Shown: positions 1 through 8,874, counted from the stretch's first letter. The stretch: DNA of 32,555 bases from Helicobacteraceae bacterium (GCA_947498025.1 CANMJR010000033.1:1-32555), one strand, 5' to 3'. The notes: a model not told the origin generated them from the letters alone. Program-made: numbers and translations.

Positions 1-142
1 TATTTCTAAGTAACTTCAACTTAATAGTTATTATTAAATCTATTTACTTGCTCAGTTTTCAATGATCTCAAACTCATCCCGATGACTTCTACTTGAAGTT
101 TCTCTAGTCCTAAACTTTAGGTCTCTGTGTTTGTGGACGGGA
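1..142 (-). other. Transcript leader running off the left edge, possibly upstream of an rRNA operon
   Basis: No open frame of note is present. Read on the minus strand, this stretch follows a strong -10 box (TATAAT at 143-148) with a GC-rich discriminator (TTCCCGTCC) typical of stringently controlled rRNA promoters. It contains small hairpins, including CCTAAA-G-TTTAGG and ACTTC-aagta-GAAGT. The transcribed product lies beyond the window, so the rRNA assignment is inference. A tRNA or another highly expressed gene is possible. Confidence 0.4.
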
Positions 143-148
143 ATTATA
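143..148 (-). promoter_or_regulatory. -10 box with GC-rich discriminator (stable-RNA-like promoter)
   Basis: TATAAT on the minus strand is preceded by CCCCC and followed by TTCCCGTCC. The DNA further upstream is very AT-rich, like an UP element. No clear TTGACA lies at 16-18 nt. The discriminator is the feature that suggests an rRNA promoter. Confidence 0.5.
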
Positions 149-179
149 GGGGGTTGTTGCTTAAAGGATTCTTAAACAG

Positions 180-217
180 AAAAGAAATAAAAATATTTTC
201 TGAATTACTTTTTCAGA
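180..217 (-). terminator. Terminator of the pseudopilin gene
   Basis: On the minus strand a 6-bp stem (TCTGAA/TTCAGA, arms 212-217 and 199-204, 7-nt loop) lies about 15 nt after the pilin stop codon and is followed by a T-rich tract. This fits a weak rho-independent terminator that separates the pilin gene from the promoter just downstream. Confidence 0.55.
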
Positions 218-231
218 TGGCTTTTTTAGTT

Positions 232-924
232 TTATCCACTTATATATGTGTATCCAGTTTCAGGTTCAATTACTATAGTTAGTTTTTCACTGTTTAAAGC
301 ACTAGAACATGGAGAATGTGTGCAAAGTGCTATATTGCAGTTACTACTTAACTTTTTAACATTTGTTTCATTATGATATGGTTTAATTTGTAAATGCGGT
401 CCTCCATAAAATGGTCTACCTAAATTATCAAAGAAAATTCTCTGTCTAGTAGATGCTACCTCGCAACCAGCTGAAAAATCAACATCTACAATTTCATATT
501 TTTTTCCAATATTCAACTCTTTCGTATCTCTTTTTTGAGGATCATTGTAAGCAATATTACCAGCACTATATCCACCGGTTAAATATTTTGAAGGATTTAA
601 GGGGTTTTTTGCATGCTCATTCACATCTGGAGTTCCAGTACTATTGCCAAGCGAGTCAGAGTAAATCATGTAGCTCCATGAATTACCACTTCCTACAGTA
701 TTAGAAAATTGTATCTGCCATCTGTTTTTATACCAATTACTATCACTTGTATCCAACTTATCATCAATCATAGCCAAATGCTGCGTATATCTTATGTGCG
801 AGACGACTTGAATAGCAGCTTCTCGAAGATTATCTGACCTTGTGCTTGGAATTATAATCGCCGAGAGTACCCCTATAACCACAACAACAAAAACTAATTC
901 TAATAAAGTAAATGATTTTTTCAT
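232..924 (-). CDS. Type II secretion/type IV pilus-like pseudopilin
   Basis: A 230-residue prepilin-like protein. Residues 1-26 form a class III signal: short basic MKKS, then FTLLE and a long hydrophobic helix (about residues 5-26). The glutamate at +5 of the mature protein is present. Prepilin peptidase would cut before the Phe, but the -1 residue is Ser rather than the usual Gly. The C-terminal part is Gly/Asn/Ser-rich, with several Cys (in CNIALCTHSPC) that could form disulfides, as expected of an exported minor pilin. In Campylobacter, similar isolated pseudopilins serve DNA uptake or secretion systems. No secretion genes lie beside it here, so the exact machine is unknown. It is monocistronic: a terminator follows it and aclBA lies upstream with its own hairpins. 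Confidence 0.8.
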   Translation of the reverse strand: MKKSFTLLELVFVVVVIGVLSAIIIPSTRSDNLREAAIQVVSHIRYTQHLAMIDDKLDTSDSNWYKNRWQIQFSNTVGSGNSWSYMIYSDSLGNSTGTPDVNEHAKNPLNPSKYLTGGYSAGNIAYNDPQKRDTKELNIGKKYEIVDVDFSAGCEVASTRQRIFFDNLGRPFYGGPHLQIKPYHNETNVKKLSSNCNIALCTHSPCSSALNSEKLTIVIEPETGYTYISG

Positions 925-1005
925 AATTTATGCCTATATAATAATAAGCGTTAAGTATATCGAAGAAAGTTGTAATTAAAAATTAGGGAGAGATTTTGAA
1001 GGCAA

Positions 1006-1079
1006 CTCAAGGAAAGTAAATTCCTTGAGAATATGTAATATATTAAATTTTTCACCTAAAAAATTTAGTTTTTTTAGGT
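1006..1079 (-). terminator. Two perfect hairpins downstream of aclA
   Basis: Two perfect inverted repeats follow the aclA stop. The first has 10-bp arms (ACCTAAAAAA/TTTTTTAGGT, 1054-1063 and 1070-1079). The second has 9-bp arms (CTCAAGGAA/TTCCTTGAG, 1006-1014 and 1021-1029, 6-nt loop). Neither is followed by a long T run on the minus strand, so they may act as an mRNA 3' stabiliser or processed end as well as a terminator. Confidence 0.5.
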
Positions 1080-1087
1080 AGTACTTT

Positions 1088-2902
1088 TTAAATCTTCTCT
1101 GCTTCTTGTACATCGTACAAAATATCATCCATAGGATGTCTGTACATTGGCATTTGAAGTCTTTTTTCATCAAGTACATGACCGATAAAACCGATGCTTC
1201 TGCCTACTATGAAGAATGCGTTTAGTGTTCCTGAAGAGATGAATTCATTAATCTCCTCTTCTGTGTAGCCTAAAGCTCTCCACATGTCAACCATTAATAT
1301 ACCGATTGTACCGTCAACATTAAGAATCAAATTCTCTTTTTTGCTTGTAGTTAATTGCTCAACAGTAAGTGCATAATCAAGAAGTGAAGTGGATGGAAAA
1401 TGTGCATTGGCATATTTCTTTAGACCTTCAACTCTCAAATCCGGGTTTTTAAGAGATTTAATTCTATGTCCGATTCCCGGGATTGGAACACCCACTTTTT
1501 TCATGTGATTTAAAAATTCTGCCGGAGTCAGTTTGTTATCATCTGCATATTTAAAATACTCAGCTGCACCGTCAATTGCTCCGCCAAATCTTGGACCGAT
1601 TGTTAAAAGACCTGTGACAAGGGACTCAACAACAGATTTTCCTGCTCTGGCAGTCACTTTTGCATTATGCGCACCCGAAACAGCCGGACCATGGTCTGCC
1701 ACTGTTTTGATTACAGTTTCAATAAAATCAGTTGCCCATTTTGGATACTGCTTTTTGAACCATAAGAGTGAAACAACATCCCCGATACCCTTTCCTGTAT
1801 CTGGAGTAGCAAGTGATGAGATTGGGAAACCTGCATATGTTGCCTCATCGCCTCTGTCATCAGAAATCGTACAAATAAACTCTTTAGATTTTCTAACACT
1901 AGGGCATGTGAGCATATCCGGCTCAGGAATTTCAGTAACAACACCTTCAGCCTTTAATTTTTCATACACTTCTTTAATTTTACTTGGGAGGGCATTGAAA
2001 CTTTCAGGTACAAACATGCCGGCTTCTGCCATAGCAATATTTTTTGCTGCAGCTGTCTCTGCTTCTGCGTTCGCACTGGCACCGGCGTGACCAAATTGTA
2101 CGCCTGAGCTAAAATGTTTAGCGATTGTACCGATACACCATGCAATAATCGGTTTTTTAATTTTTCCTGCTTTGATAGCATCGATAACTTTATACTCTTC
2201 AGTACCGCCAACTTCGCCGAGTAAAATCATATATTTTACTTCAGGATTTGCTTCCATTCTAAGTAAATTGTCGATAAATACTGAACCGACAAATCTATCT
2301 CCACCGATAGCAACACCCTCAGCAATACCATCAGCATTAATTGCAATGATGTTACTTAACTCATTAAATAGACCGCCTGAACGCGTTACAAGTCCACATG
2401 AACCTGCACGGTGAAGTTTTGATTGAACAATATTTTCAATTGTCCCACCGATATTTGCAATTTTAAATGCACCCGGAGCGATAGCACCGACTGTTGCAGG
2501 TCCGATTACAGTTACATTCTTGTTTCTTGCAAACTCATTCATGCCACGAGCCAGTCTTTCAGGAATTCCCTCTGCCGTAATCATAATTGAACTAAATCCG
2601 CCAATATTCAGAGCTTCCATCGTTACATCGTATGCTGTTCTAAAAGATGCAAAGTTTAAAAGTACATCGGCATGTGGATGTGCAGCTTTTGCTGCTGCAG
2701 TTGTTTTGTACATAGGAACCATAATCTCATCCGGTCCATAAAAAAACTTCTCAAATTTACTACCGCTAGTAGGAGCAACAATTGCCGCTACTGAAGGTTT
2801 TTTTCTCTTGATTGTGTAGTCATAATCCAACATTCTCTGAATTGCAGTTGTGTTGTTATTCCAAAAAATTGCTTGTGTATCTCTCGTAAATAATTGTGTC
2901 AT
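1088..2902 (-). CDS. aclA: ATP-citrate lyase alpha subunit (AclA)
   Basis: Large (604 aa) subunit of ATP-citrate lyase, which cleaves citrate with ATP and CoA into acetyl-CoA and oxaloacetate; this is the key step of the reductive TCA cycle. Residues about 1-330 are the CoA-binding/succinyl-CoA-synthetase-alpha-like part, with the phosphohistidine motif FGHAGA (His272). Residues about 350-604 form the citrate-synthase-like domain, with ADHGPAVSGAH (His404) and PGIGHRIKS (His479). It starts 9 nt after the aclB stop; the ribosome site GGGGA overlaps the end of aclB, so the two are one operon and probably translated at matched levels. Both subunits are intact, which supports autotrophic CO2 fixation by the rTCA cycle. 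Confidence 0.97.
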   Translation of the reverse strand: MTQLFTRDTQAIFWNNNTTAIQRMLDYDYTIKRKKPSVAAIVAPTSGSKFEKFFYGPDEIMVPMYKTTAAAKAAHPHADVLLNFASFRTAYDVTMEALNIGGFSSIMITAEGIPERLARGMNEFARNKNVTVIGPATVGAIAPGAFKIANIGGTIENIVQSKLHRAGSCGLVTRSGGLFNELSNIIAINADGIAEGVAIGGDRFVGSVFIDNLLRMEANPEVKYMILLGEVGGTEEYKVIDAIKAGKIKKPIIAWCIGTIAKHFSSGVQFGHAGASANAEAETAAAKNIAMAEAGMFVPESFNALPSKIKEVYEKLKAEGVVTEIPEPDMLTCPSVRKSKEFICTISDDRGDEATYAGFPISSLATPDTGKGIGDVVSLLWFKKQYPKWATDFIETVIKTVADHGPAVSGAHNAKVTARAGKSVVESLVTGLLTIGPRFGGAIDGAAEYFKYADDNKLTPAEFLNHMKKVGVPIPGIGHRIKSLKNPDLRVEGLKKYANAHFPSTSLLDYALTVEQLTTSKKENLILNVDGTIGILMVDMWRALGYTEEEINEFISSGTLNAFFIVGRSIGFIGHVLDEKRLQMPMYRHPMDDILYDVQEAEKI

Positions 2903-2911
2903 ATTTTTCCC

Positions 2912-4243
2912 CTACTTCTCTAGTGCCATACGCACGATGTCTGTAACATGCGTTTCTGGTCCATAAACTTCAATGTAAAGACCTAATCTATCCGCAGCTT
3001 CTTTAATATCTTTTAAACCTTTTTCATAGTTTGGTCCGCCGCGTCTTACATATATCTTCGTGTTATGTGCTTTCATTTTTTCAGCATTTACTTCAAATGA
3101 TTGAATAATACCTGTAAATGTTTTTGCAACATCCGTAAAGTTAGCAATAGCTCCACCGATGATTAAGATTTTATCTCTGCCATGCGGGTCTTTATGTCTT
3201 GTCATTAAGTCGATTACAGTATCCGCATAAAATTTTGTTTCACTTGTAGTTGGACCGCCTGAGTATTCTCCGTAATTTGCTAAATCGCTTATACTTCCGC
3301 CATTTGCTTCAGCAAAATCAGCGATTGTGTCTGCATATACAACAGAAGCTCCACCGCCGGCTACCATAGTCCAAATTCTTCCCATTGGGTTTAGAATTGT
3401 AAGTTTGAGTGAAGCACCTGATTTACTATCTGCATCTGCGATAGCTTTCTCTTCCGGTGATTGATCTTCCATGCCAAACGCAGTAGGATACTCTATCTCT
3501 CCCCATGTATCTCTCATCATAAAACCTGCTGTATCATCGAGTCTTGCAACTAAATCTAAAATAGCCATGTTGTTATTTTCGAGCATAACGATTGGATTAA
3601 TTTCAAGGTATGCAAAATTCATATCTCTGTAAAATTTAAAAAACTGTATTGCAAAAGCTGCAAAAGCTTGTTTATTTGCTGCTGGAATATCAGACGGAAT
3701 ATTTGCTTTTACTGCATGTTCCATATCTGCATCGCTCATAGAGATAGGGATTACAACTTCAATAACTTTTTCATCCCATCCTTCTTCAACTTCCATTCCA
3801 CCCTCAGCCGACATATAAAGAACATCATCTTCTCCAACGGTTGTTGCAGAGATATAGTACTCTTGCTCTTGCGTGTGTGGAGTAAATGGTTCAACTATGA
3901 AGTGAGTTAAGATTCCGCTTTGTCCCGATAAAAGTGTAGTATTATGGGCAGATTTTTCATCTATCCATTTTGCAGCTTGTGCAAGTGTTACATCCCCCGG
4001 TTTTTGATCTCTAAAGAGAACTAAATCGTTCTTTCCTCTTTTACCAAAAAGCATATCCGGTTTTGCTACAAGTGCTTCTTGCTTCAACCATTCAAAGCCG
4101 TGTTTATTGGCAATTTCTAATAATTCTGCTCCGCTTGAAACTAAAACAGATTTGAATCCATAGTGAAATCCACTAAAATAATTTTCCCATTGCTTAGAAA
4201 ATAATGCTTTACCATCATATTCTCGTATCGCTTTTTGAGCCAT
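2912..4243 (-). CDS. aclB: ATP-citrate lyase beta subunit (AclB)
   Basis: Small (443 aa) ATP-grasp subunit of ATP-citrate lyase, related to the succinyl-CoA synthetase beta chain. It binds ATP and citrate and phosphorylates the histidine of AclA. The N-terminal half carries the ATP-grasp fold (EYYISATTVGEDDVLYMSAEGG, then FAYLEINPIVML, the usual acidic metal-binding segment). The C-terminal half is the Rossmann-like ligase domain with GGGASVVYAD and IGGAIANFTDVA. The start ATG has the ribosome site AGGAAG 8 nt upstream. It is the first gene of an aclBA operon, the order usual in Campylobacterota. Its own promoter (TGCTAAAAT at 4277-4285) lies just upstream. Confidence 0.97.
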   Translation of the reverse strand: MAQKAIREYDGKALFSKQWENYFSGFHYGFKSVLVSSGAELLEIANKHGFEWLKQEALVAKPDMLFGKRGKNDLVLFRDQKPGDVTLAQAAKWIDEKSAHNTTLLSGQSGILTHFIVEPFTPHTQEQEYYISATTVGEDDVLYMSAEGGMEVEEGWDEKVIEVVIPISMSDADMEHAVKANIPSDIPAANKQAFAAFAIQFFKFYRDMNFAYLEINPIVMLENNNMAILDLVARLDDTAGFMMRDTWGEIEYPTAFGMEDQSPEEKAIADADSKSGASLKLTILNPMGRIWTMVAGGGASVVYADTIADFAEANGGSISDLANYGEYSGGPTTSETKFYADTVIDLMTRHKDPHGRDKILIIGGAIANFTDVAKTFTGIIQSFEVNAEKMKAHNTKIYVRRGGPNYEKGLKDIKEAADRLGLYIEVYGPETHVTDIVRMALEK

Positions 4244-4276
4244 ATTAAACTTCCTACTTTGATATTTTTGTGGATT

Positions 4277-4285
4277 ATTTTAGCA
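4277..4285 (-). promoter_or_regulatory. Extended -10 promoter of aclBA
   Basis: The minus strand reads TGCTAAAAT, an extended -10 motif (TGn plus TAAAAT) 34-42 nt before the aclB ATG. No -35 hexamer is apparent, as is common for the housekeeping sigma factor of Campylobacterota. A start site near 4270 would give a leader of about 27 nt containing the ribosome site. Confidence 0.55.
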
Positions 4286-4334
4286 TATCCTTATTTAATT
4301 CATATCATCAGTCGAGAGTTACAATAGAATAGAT

Positions 4335-5528
4335 TTATTTTATGTTGATTTTAGTAACGCACGCAGTGTAAATAGGCTTATTTTTGTAACGAATTGTTAC
4401 ATTATCAGCTTTTATAATTTTTGTATCTTCCTCAATCAGATCATACATGTCACATTTTTGCACACCGTAAAATTTCAATCGTTTTGACATGTCATTATCC
4501 GTGTTTGCGCATAGTATGCCTTTTTCTTTAAGCGCTTCAGCCAGCTCTTTTACCACATGCATTTTATATGCAAAATGTTTTTTAGGCTTTTCAATAAACA
4601 GATATATCTCTTTATTGAAAAAAACTACCAAACTATTGAAAATCAGAAAAATCAGAGATACAATGAAAAGTGTTTTATATCTCGTTCTAAACATTTTTAG
4701 TCTCACCCTATAGGAAGAGTAGAATGTTTGTGCAGCCAACGGCAAGGCGAGAATAACATATGGAGCGAAATTTTCTATATAAATATTCTGCCTAAAGGAG
4801 AGCAGAAGTGAAAACAGAAAAACTATTGCTGAGATAAACCACAGCATATCAATCTCTTTTGTTAGGAACCTTCTATATAAAATATAAAATATATAAACAA
4901 AAACAATTGGTGTAAAGACGGCAGAATATAATCCTATAGAATCCAGAAAATAGCCCTCCGGCAGACCCTCGGTTTTTATGCCGTAGAGATACATGCTGAG
5001 CAGAAAAAGCACCATGTTCACTATAAAAAATATTTTATCTCTACTATAAAACGAGAAAAAGAGTAACCCAAAGAAGAGATATATAAATCCCCCGTCCAAA
5101 ACACTCAATACAGCCAACAAAATAGAGCTATATTTTTTCGAATAGTTTTCATAAACATATACAAAAAGAAGAAGTCCGAATATAATAAAACCTGCACTAT
5201 CGACGAGCAGTGCAGAACTTAAAACTCCCGGTAACAGTATAAAAAAGAGTGCAAGCCAAACCCTATTTCTATCATCTTTTAAATATTTTTTAGAAATTGC
5301 ATACATCAGCAATACGCTTAACATGTGAAAAACAATCATGGGAAGCCGCAGTGCTAAGTCATTTTGCCCAAATAAGTAGAGTGACGATTTTATAATAAGT
5401 TGTAGCAATGAAAAGTCACCATAAAGCAGAGATGCTTCATGATAAGAGATAGAAATTGTGGATGTTTGCAGAATAAGAATTAAAGCATCTACTCCTAATA
5501 TTAGGTATAAGATGACTCTGTGAATCAT
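4335..5528 (-). CDS. GT-C type membrane glycosyltransferase (PMT/ArnT-like)
   Basis: A 397-residue polytopic membrane protein with about 8-10 hydrophobic helices. The N-terminal pattern resembles the PMT_2/ArnT family: an acidic residue in the first extracytoplasmic loop (SYHEASLLYGD, about residues 28-38), then LFGQNDLALRLPMIVFHML, matching the family's 'LFG..ElalRLPs' signature. These enzymes transfer sugars from polyprenyl-phosphate carriers to lipids or proteins at the outer face of the inner membrane. A soluble C-terminal segment (about residues 320-397) follows the last helix. It overlaps the upstream amidotransferase gene by 4 nt (ATGA), so it is translationally coupled to it, although no biochemical link between them is obvious. 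Substrate unknown. Confidence 0.7.
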   Translation of the reverse strand: MIHRVILYLILGVDALILILQTSTISISYHEASLLYGDFSLLQLIIKSSLYLFGQNDLALRLPMIVFHMLSVLLMYAISKKYLKDDRNRVWLALFFILLPGVLSSALLVDSAGFIIFGLLLFVYVYENYSKKYSSILLAVLSVLDGGFIYLFFGLLFFSFYSRDKIFFIVNMVLFLLSMYLYGIKTEGLPEGYFLDSIGLYSAVFTPIVFVYIFYILYRRFLTKEIDMLWFISAIVFLFSLLLSFRQNIYIENFAPYVILALPLAAQTFYSSYRVRLKMFRTRYKTLFIVSLIFLIFNSLVVFFNKEIYLFIEKPKKHFAYKMHVVKELAEALKEKGILCANTDNDMSKRLKFYGVQKCDMYDLIEEDTKIIKADNVTIRYKNKPIYTACVTKINIK

Positions 5529-6094
5529 ATTTTTAAAAAATTTCCGATGATTTCATGTCCATATTCACTCATGATAGACTCTGGGTGAAACTGAACCCCG
5601 TAAATATCCCTATCTTTTATTTTAAATGCCATTATTTCATCGTCATCTTCGCTATAAGCCGTCGGTTCAACCTCTTTTGGAAGTGTCTCTTTTTTGACTA
5701 TCAGAGAGTGATACCTTGTAGCGGTAAACTCTTGCGGCAAACCTTTAAAAATTTCACACTCACCGACTCTCTTCATTTTAGAGGTTTTGCCATGCATCAT
5801 TTTTTTGGCTCTAACGACTTCGCTGCCAAAAACTTGTGCGATACTCTGATGCCCCAAACAGATGCCCAAAATCGGCAATTTGTCTTTGAAATACTCGATG
5901 ACTTCCAAAGTTACGCCTGCATCATCCGGAGTTGCAGGACCGGGAGAGATAATTATTTTTTCAGGATGAAGTGCTTCAATCTCTTTTACACTCATCTCGT
6001 CATTTCTGATTATTTTAAGGTCAGCTCCAAGTTCTCTGCAGTACTGAACAATGTTGTAAGTAAAACTGTCATAATTGTCTATCATTAATATCAT
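5525..6094 (-). CDS. trpG: Anthranilate/aminodeoxychorismate synthase glutamine amidotransferase (component II)
   Basis: A 189-residue class I glutamine amidotransferase that releases ammonia from glutamine for anthranilate (tryptophan) or 4-amino-4-deoxychorismate (folate) synthesis. The opening MIDNYDSFTYNIVQY is diagnostic of TrpG/PabA. The oxyanion strand is SPGPATPDD, the nucleophile is Cys79 in GICLGHQ, and the His/Glu of the triad are His170 and Glu172 in FHPES. No synthase component I gene lies nearby, so TrpG and PabA roles cannot be separated and one protein may serve both. A second in-frame ATG at 6085 is an alternative start. It overlaps the following glycosyltransferase gene by 4 nt. 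Confidence 0.88.
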   Translation of the reverse strand: MILMIDNYDSFTYNIVQYCRELGADLKIIRNDEMSVKEIEALHPEKIIISPGPATPDDAGVTLEVIEYFKDKLPILGICLGHQSIAQVFGSEVVRAKKMMHGKTSKMKRVGECEIFKGLPQEFTATRYHSLIVKKETLPKEVEPTAYSEDDDEIMAFKIKDRDIYGVQFHPESIMSEYGHEIIGNFLKI

Positions 6095-6167
6095 CTATTT
6101 ATCACTTATCTATTAAATTATTTTTTTCATATGCTAGAAGCATATCTATATTGCTCTTTTGTTTTAC

Positions 6168-6968
6168 TTATTGAATCTGCTTTTGGTTTGTTAATTGCTG
6201 CAGATAGTTAGAAATATTTATCAAAGAAAATGTCACTAAGAATATCATAAGTCCGGGAAAAAAAGTAATCCACCATGCTATCTCAATAACATCTTTGCCG
6301 CTGCTAAGAATCGTTCCCCAACTCATCTGAGGAGCAACAATTCCAAGACCTAAAAAACTCAGACCGGACTCTGAAAGTATTGCTCCGCCTACTCCAAAAG
6401 TAAAACTTACAAAATATATAGGAGCGAGAATCGGTGCATAATATTTGAAGAGTATTTTAATTTTGCTTGCATGTGCAATATTGAGTATTTTAATAAATGG
6501 CTGTTCGGTAATTTTAAAGCTCTCGGAGCGAACTAATCTAGCCGTAGTCATCCAGCCTGTCATGGAGATGATAACAATTAAAACTAAGGCCGAAGCATTT
6601 ACATAACTCACAAGTGCCAAAAGCAGAAAAAAAGTCGGAAATGTTAAAAACAAATCAACCGTAATTATAAAACTTTTATCGACTCGACCTCTAAAATAGC
6701 CAGCCATAGAACCCAAAATAAGACCGATTAAAGAGGCTATAAATGCACTTCCTATACCGATAATGAGTGATATTTTTCCGCCCTCTATCAGCCTTGCCAA
6801 GATGTCTCTCCCTAATCTATCGGTTCCAAGCAGGTGATCAAAGGATGGGGAGAGCAAGATAGCGCTACTGTCAAGCGTATAGGGAGAGAGAGAGTAAAAA
6901 TATGAACCTAAAAACGAAAAAACAAATACTAAAACAAGTACAAAAATACTAAAAAGAGGCGGCTTCAT
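6168..6968 (-). CDS. Peptide/nickel-type ABC transporter permease (OppC/DppC family)
   Basis: A 266-residue inner-membrane permease of the dipeptide/oligopeptide/nickel importer class. It has an N-terminal helix, then the OppC-specific LGTDRLGRDILARLIEGG segment (about residues 48-65), several helices, and an EAA-like loop for contact with the ATPase (about residues 165-180, NIAHASKIKILFKYYAP), followed by SESGLSFLGLG. Its usual partners (OppB-like permease, ATPases, binding protein) are not in the window. It begins 24 nt after flgK and probably shares that transcript. An unlinked partner set must exist if it is functional. The substrate cannot be told from the sequence. Confidence 0.85.
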   Translation of the reverse strand: MKPPLFSIFVLVLVFVFSFLGSYFYSLSPYTLDSSAILLSPSFDHLLGTDRLGRDILARLIEGGKISLIIGIGSAFIASLIGLILGSMAGYFRGRVDKSFIITVDLFLTFPTFFLLLALVSYVNASALVLIVIISMTGWMTTARLVRSESFKITEQPFIKILNIAHASKIKILFKYYAPILAPIYFVSFTFGVGGAILSESGLSFLGLGIVAPQMSWGTILSSGKDVIEIAWWITFFPGLMIFLVTFSLINISNYLQQLTNQKQIQ

Positions 6969-6992
6969 GTTAGAATAGTCGGCATATAATAA

Positions 6993-8873
6993 TTATGTTT
7001 TTATTCCAAGAAGTGTCTGCATCATCTGATCAATGGTGGTGATTATTTTTGCTGCGGCACCATAAGATGTCTGATATTTTATCAAATTTGTCATTTCCTC
7101 ATCCACACTTACTTTCGAAGTTGAAAAGTACTCTGTTTCTACCGCGTTAAACTGTGCCGTAGCCGTCTCATTTCTTGAAATTGCCCCATTGGCAGCTGTC
7201 CCTACACCTGTAGCGATTATATCATACATACCACTTGCCGTACTATTGTATATTTTATTACCGACTTTAAAATCAAATTTCTCAAATTGATGCTGAATCA
7301 TATTTAAAGCGACTCTGTTATCCCCTGCAACAGGAGCTAAACCGGCAGAAATTGTTGTAGGATTAATTTTCATTGAAGCAGTTAAATCAATATTTGTTGC
7401 ATCTGTTCCATCGAAAAATCTACCCATGCCTAAAGCACCTGCAAAATTTGAACCTGATGAGAAGCTAGCGTTTGTCTCTATATCTTTGATAGCAAAAGTG
7501 TAACCTTTGGACTCTGCAGCCGGATTTAATGAAAAATCTACGGCATGGGCGCCATTGGCATATGTAGCCCAATTGAATTTAACAAAATCATCTATATCAT
7601 TGCTTGCATTTCCGTCAGAGTTATCATCGCCTTGAGCTAACATTTGCCCCTCAATAGAATTTGTTCCCGCTCCCCCCGTCATAGTGGTTGCTACATCTAT
7701 ATTGATTTTTCGCGTTGCTACAGTCTTGCCGTCAACATCGTAAACTATTAAATCAAATGCACCCTCTTTGAAATTTAATCCAGAATTCATAAGTGAATTA
7801 GTCGGCGATATGGTTAAATTATTTGATGTCATCTTGGTTGTTGGGCTTGCAGCATATAAATTATTTGTTGACTCTATCAAACCTGTTGCAAACGCGTTGA
7901 TTTCCGATATTGCATTTTGCAAAGTTCCATCCACGGGAACACCGCTTGTTGAGTCAATTGCACCGCCTCTTAATGAAAGAACAGCACCTATCTTGCCGCC
8001 TTTTAATTTGTCTTCAATAGGCACCAAAACACCATCTTGTCTCTCATAAGTAATTTCAAAAAATCCATTTTTATTTTCCGTACTTGAAGCATGGAGAGGG
8101 TGAAAAGTAGTTCCATCTACAATATTGAGTCCATTAATATTAAGGGTATAACTTCCTGATTTGGTGTTAGAAAAACTGCTTAAACGTATATCTGACTGTA
8201 TTTGACCTGAAATAGAAGTAGCACCAATTAATTTTGATAAATCTCTCTCTATTACATTTCTTTTATCTCTTAAATCATTAGCGTTATAAGCGCCGCCTGC
8301 TTCAGCAGTATCTATTGCTTTATTTGTATCTGCCAGCTGTTTCGCCAAAGAGTTTACTTCATTTACATTTGTTTGCAACTGATCATTCAATTGAGATTGC
8401 AGATTTTTAACCATACCCTGCGTATATTTTAGGTGATCAGATAAAACTTCTGTCTGTTTTGCCAAAGCAAGTTTTATAGAATCATTATCCGGATTGTCTG
8501 AAAAGGTTTGCCACATGTTATAGTATTCATGCAAATCTGCTTTAATGCCGACATTATCTATCTCCGGAAAATAGGTTGAGAGCTGTTCAAGTGCTGTTTT
8601 TTCGGTATCTGTATATTCTTTATCTGAGGCTAAACCGGTGTATCTGTCAAAAACATAATTATCAAAAATTCTTTTGACTGACAAAACATCAACACCATTG
8701 CCGGCTTGCCCTAATAATGAGTCGGTAGAAACTGCAGCACCCAATACTACTTTTTGTCTAGTATAGCCATCCGTCTCAGCATTTGAAATATTATGACTTG
8801 TAGTATTAATACCTACTTGAGAAGCATTAAGTCCTGAATATCCTATACCGAGTGAATTAAATATAGATGCCAT
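6993..8873 (-). CDS. flgK: Flagellar hook-associated protein 1 (FlgK)
   Basis: A 626-residue secreted protein forming the first junction layer between hook and filament. The N-terminal heptad-rich region (SLGIGYSGLNASQVGINTTS, then HNISNAETDGYTRQ) and the C-terminal helix ending MTNLIKYQTSYGAAAKII..MMQTLLGI are the conserved D0/D1 coiled-coil ends of FlgK. The middle (about residues 200-560) is variable, as usual. There is no cleavable signal; export is by the flagellar type III system. Its ATG is 1 nt after the flgN stop, which fits coupling to its chaperone. The gene order matches Campylobacter jejuni flgI-flgJ-flgM-flgN-flgK. Confidence 0.95.
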   Translation of the reverse strand: MASIFNSLGIGYSGLNASQVGINTTSHNISNAETDGYTRQKVVLGAAVSTDSLLGQAGNGVDVLSVKRIFDNYVFDRYTGLASDKEYTDTEKTALEQLSTYFPEIDNVGIKADLHEYYNMWQTFSDNPDNDSIKLALAKQTEVLSDHLKYTQGMVKNLQSQLNDQLQTNVNEVNSLAKQLADTNKAIDTAEAGGAYNANDLRDKRNVIERDLSKLIGATSISGQIQSDIRLSSFSNTKSGSYTLNINGLNIVDGTTFHPLHASSTENKNGFFEITYERQDGVLVPIEDKLKGGKIGAVLSLRGGAIDSTSGVPVDGTLQNAISEINAFATGLIESTNNLYAASPTTKMTSNNLTISPTNSLMNSGLNFKEGAFDLIVYDVDGKTVATRKINIDVATTMTGGAGTNSIEGQMLAQGDDNSDGNASNDIDDFVKFNWATYANGAHAVDFSLNPAAESKGYTFAIKDIETNASFSSGSNFAGALGMGRFFDGTDATNIDLTASMKINPTTISAGLAPVAGDNRVALNMIQHQFEKFDFKVGNKIYNSTASGMYDIIATGVGTAANGAISRNETATAQFNAVETEYFSTSKVSVDEEMTNLIKYQTSYGAAAKIITTIDQMMQTLLGIKT

Positions 8874-8874
8874 T

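Noticed and set aside
1006-1029. CTCAAGGAA/TTCCTTGAG downstream of aclA as an HspR operator
   Set aside because: The half-sites are in the opposite orientation to HAIR (CTCAAG first, CTTGAG second) and it lies after a gene, not in a promoter.
1533-2090. A 185-codon open frame on the plus strand inside aclA
   Set aside because: It lies fully antisense to the clearly conserved aclA, has no ribosome site or recognisable motifs, and is explained by aclA codon usage.
5555-6088. A 177-codon open frame antisense to the amidotransferase gene
   Set aside because: The opposite strand carries intact class I amidotransferase motifs; the antisense product is Phe/Cys-rich and unlike a real protein.
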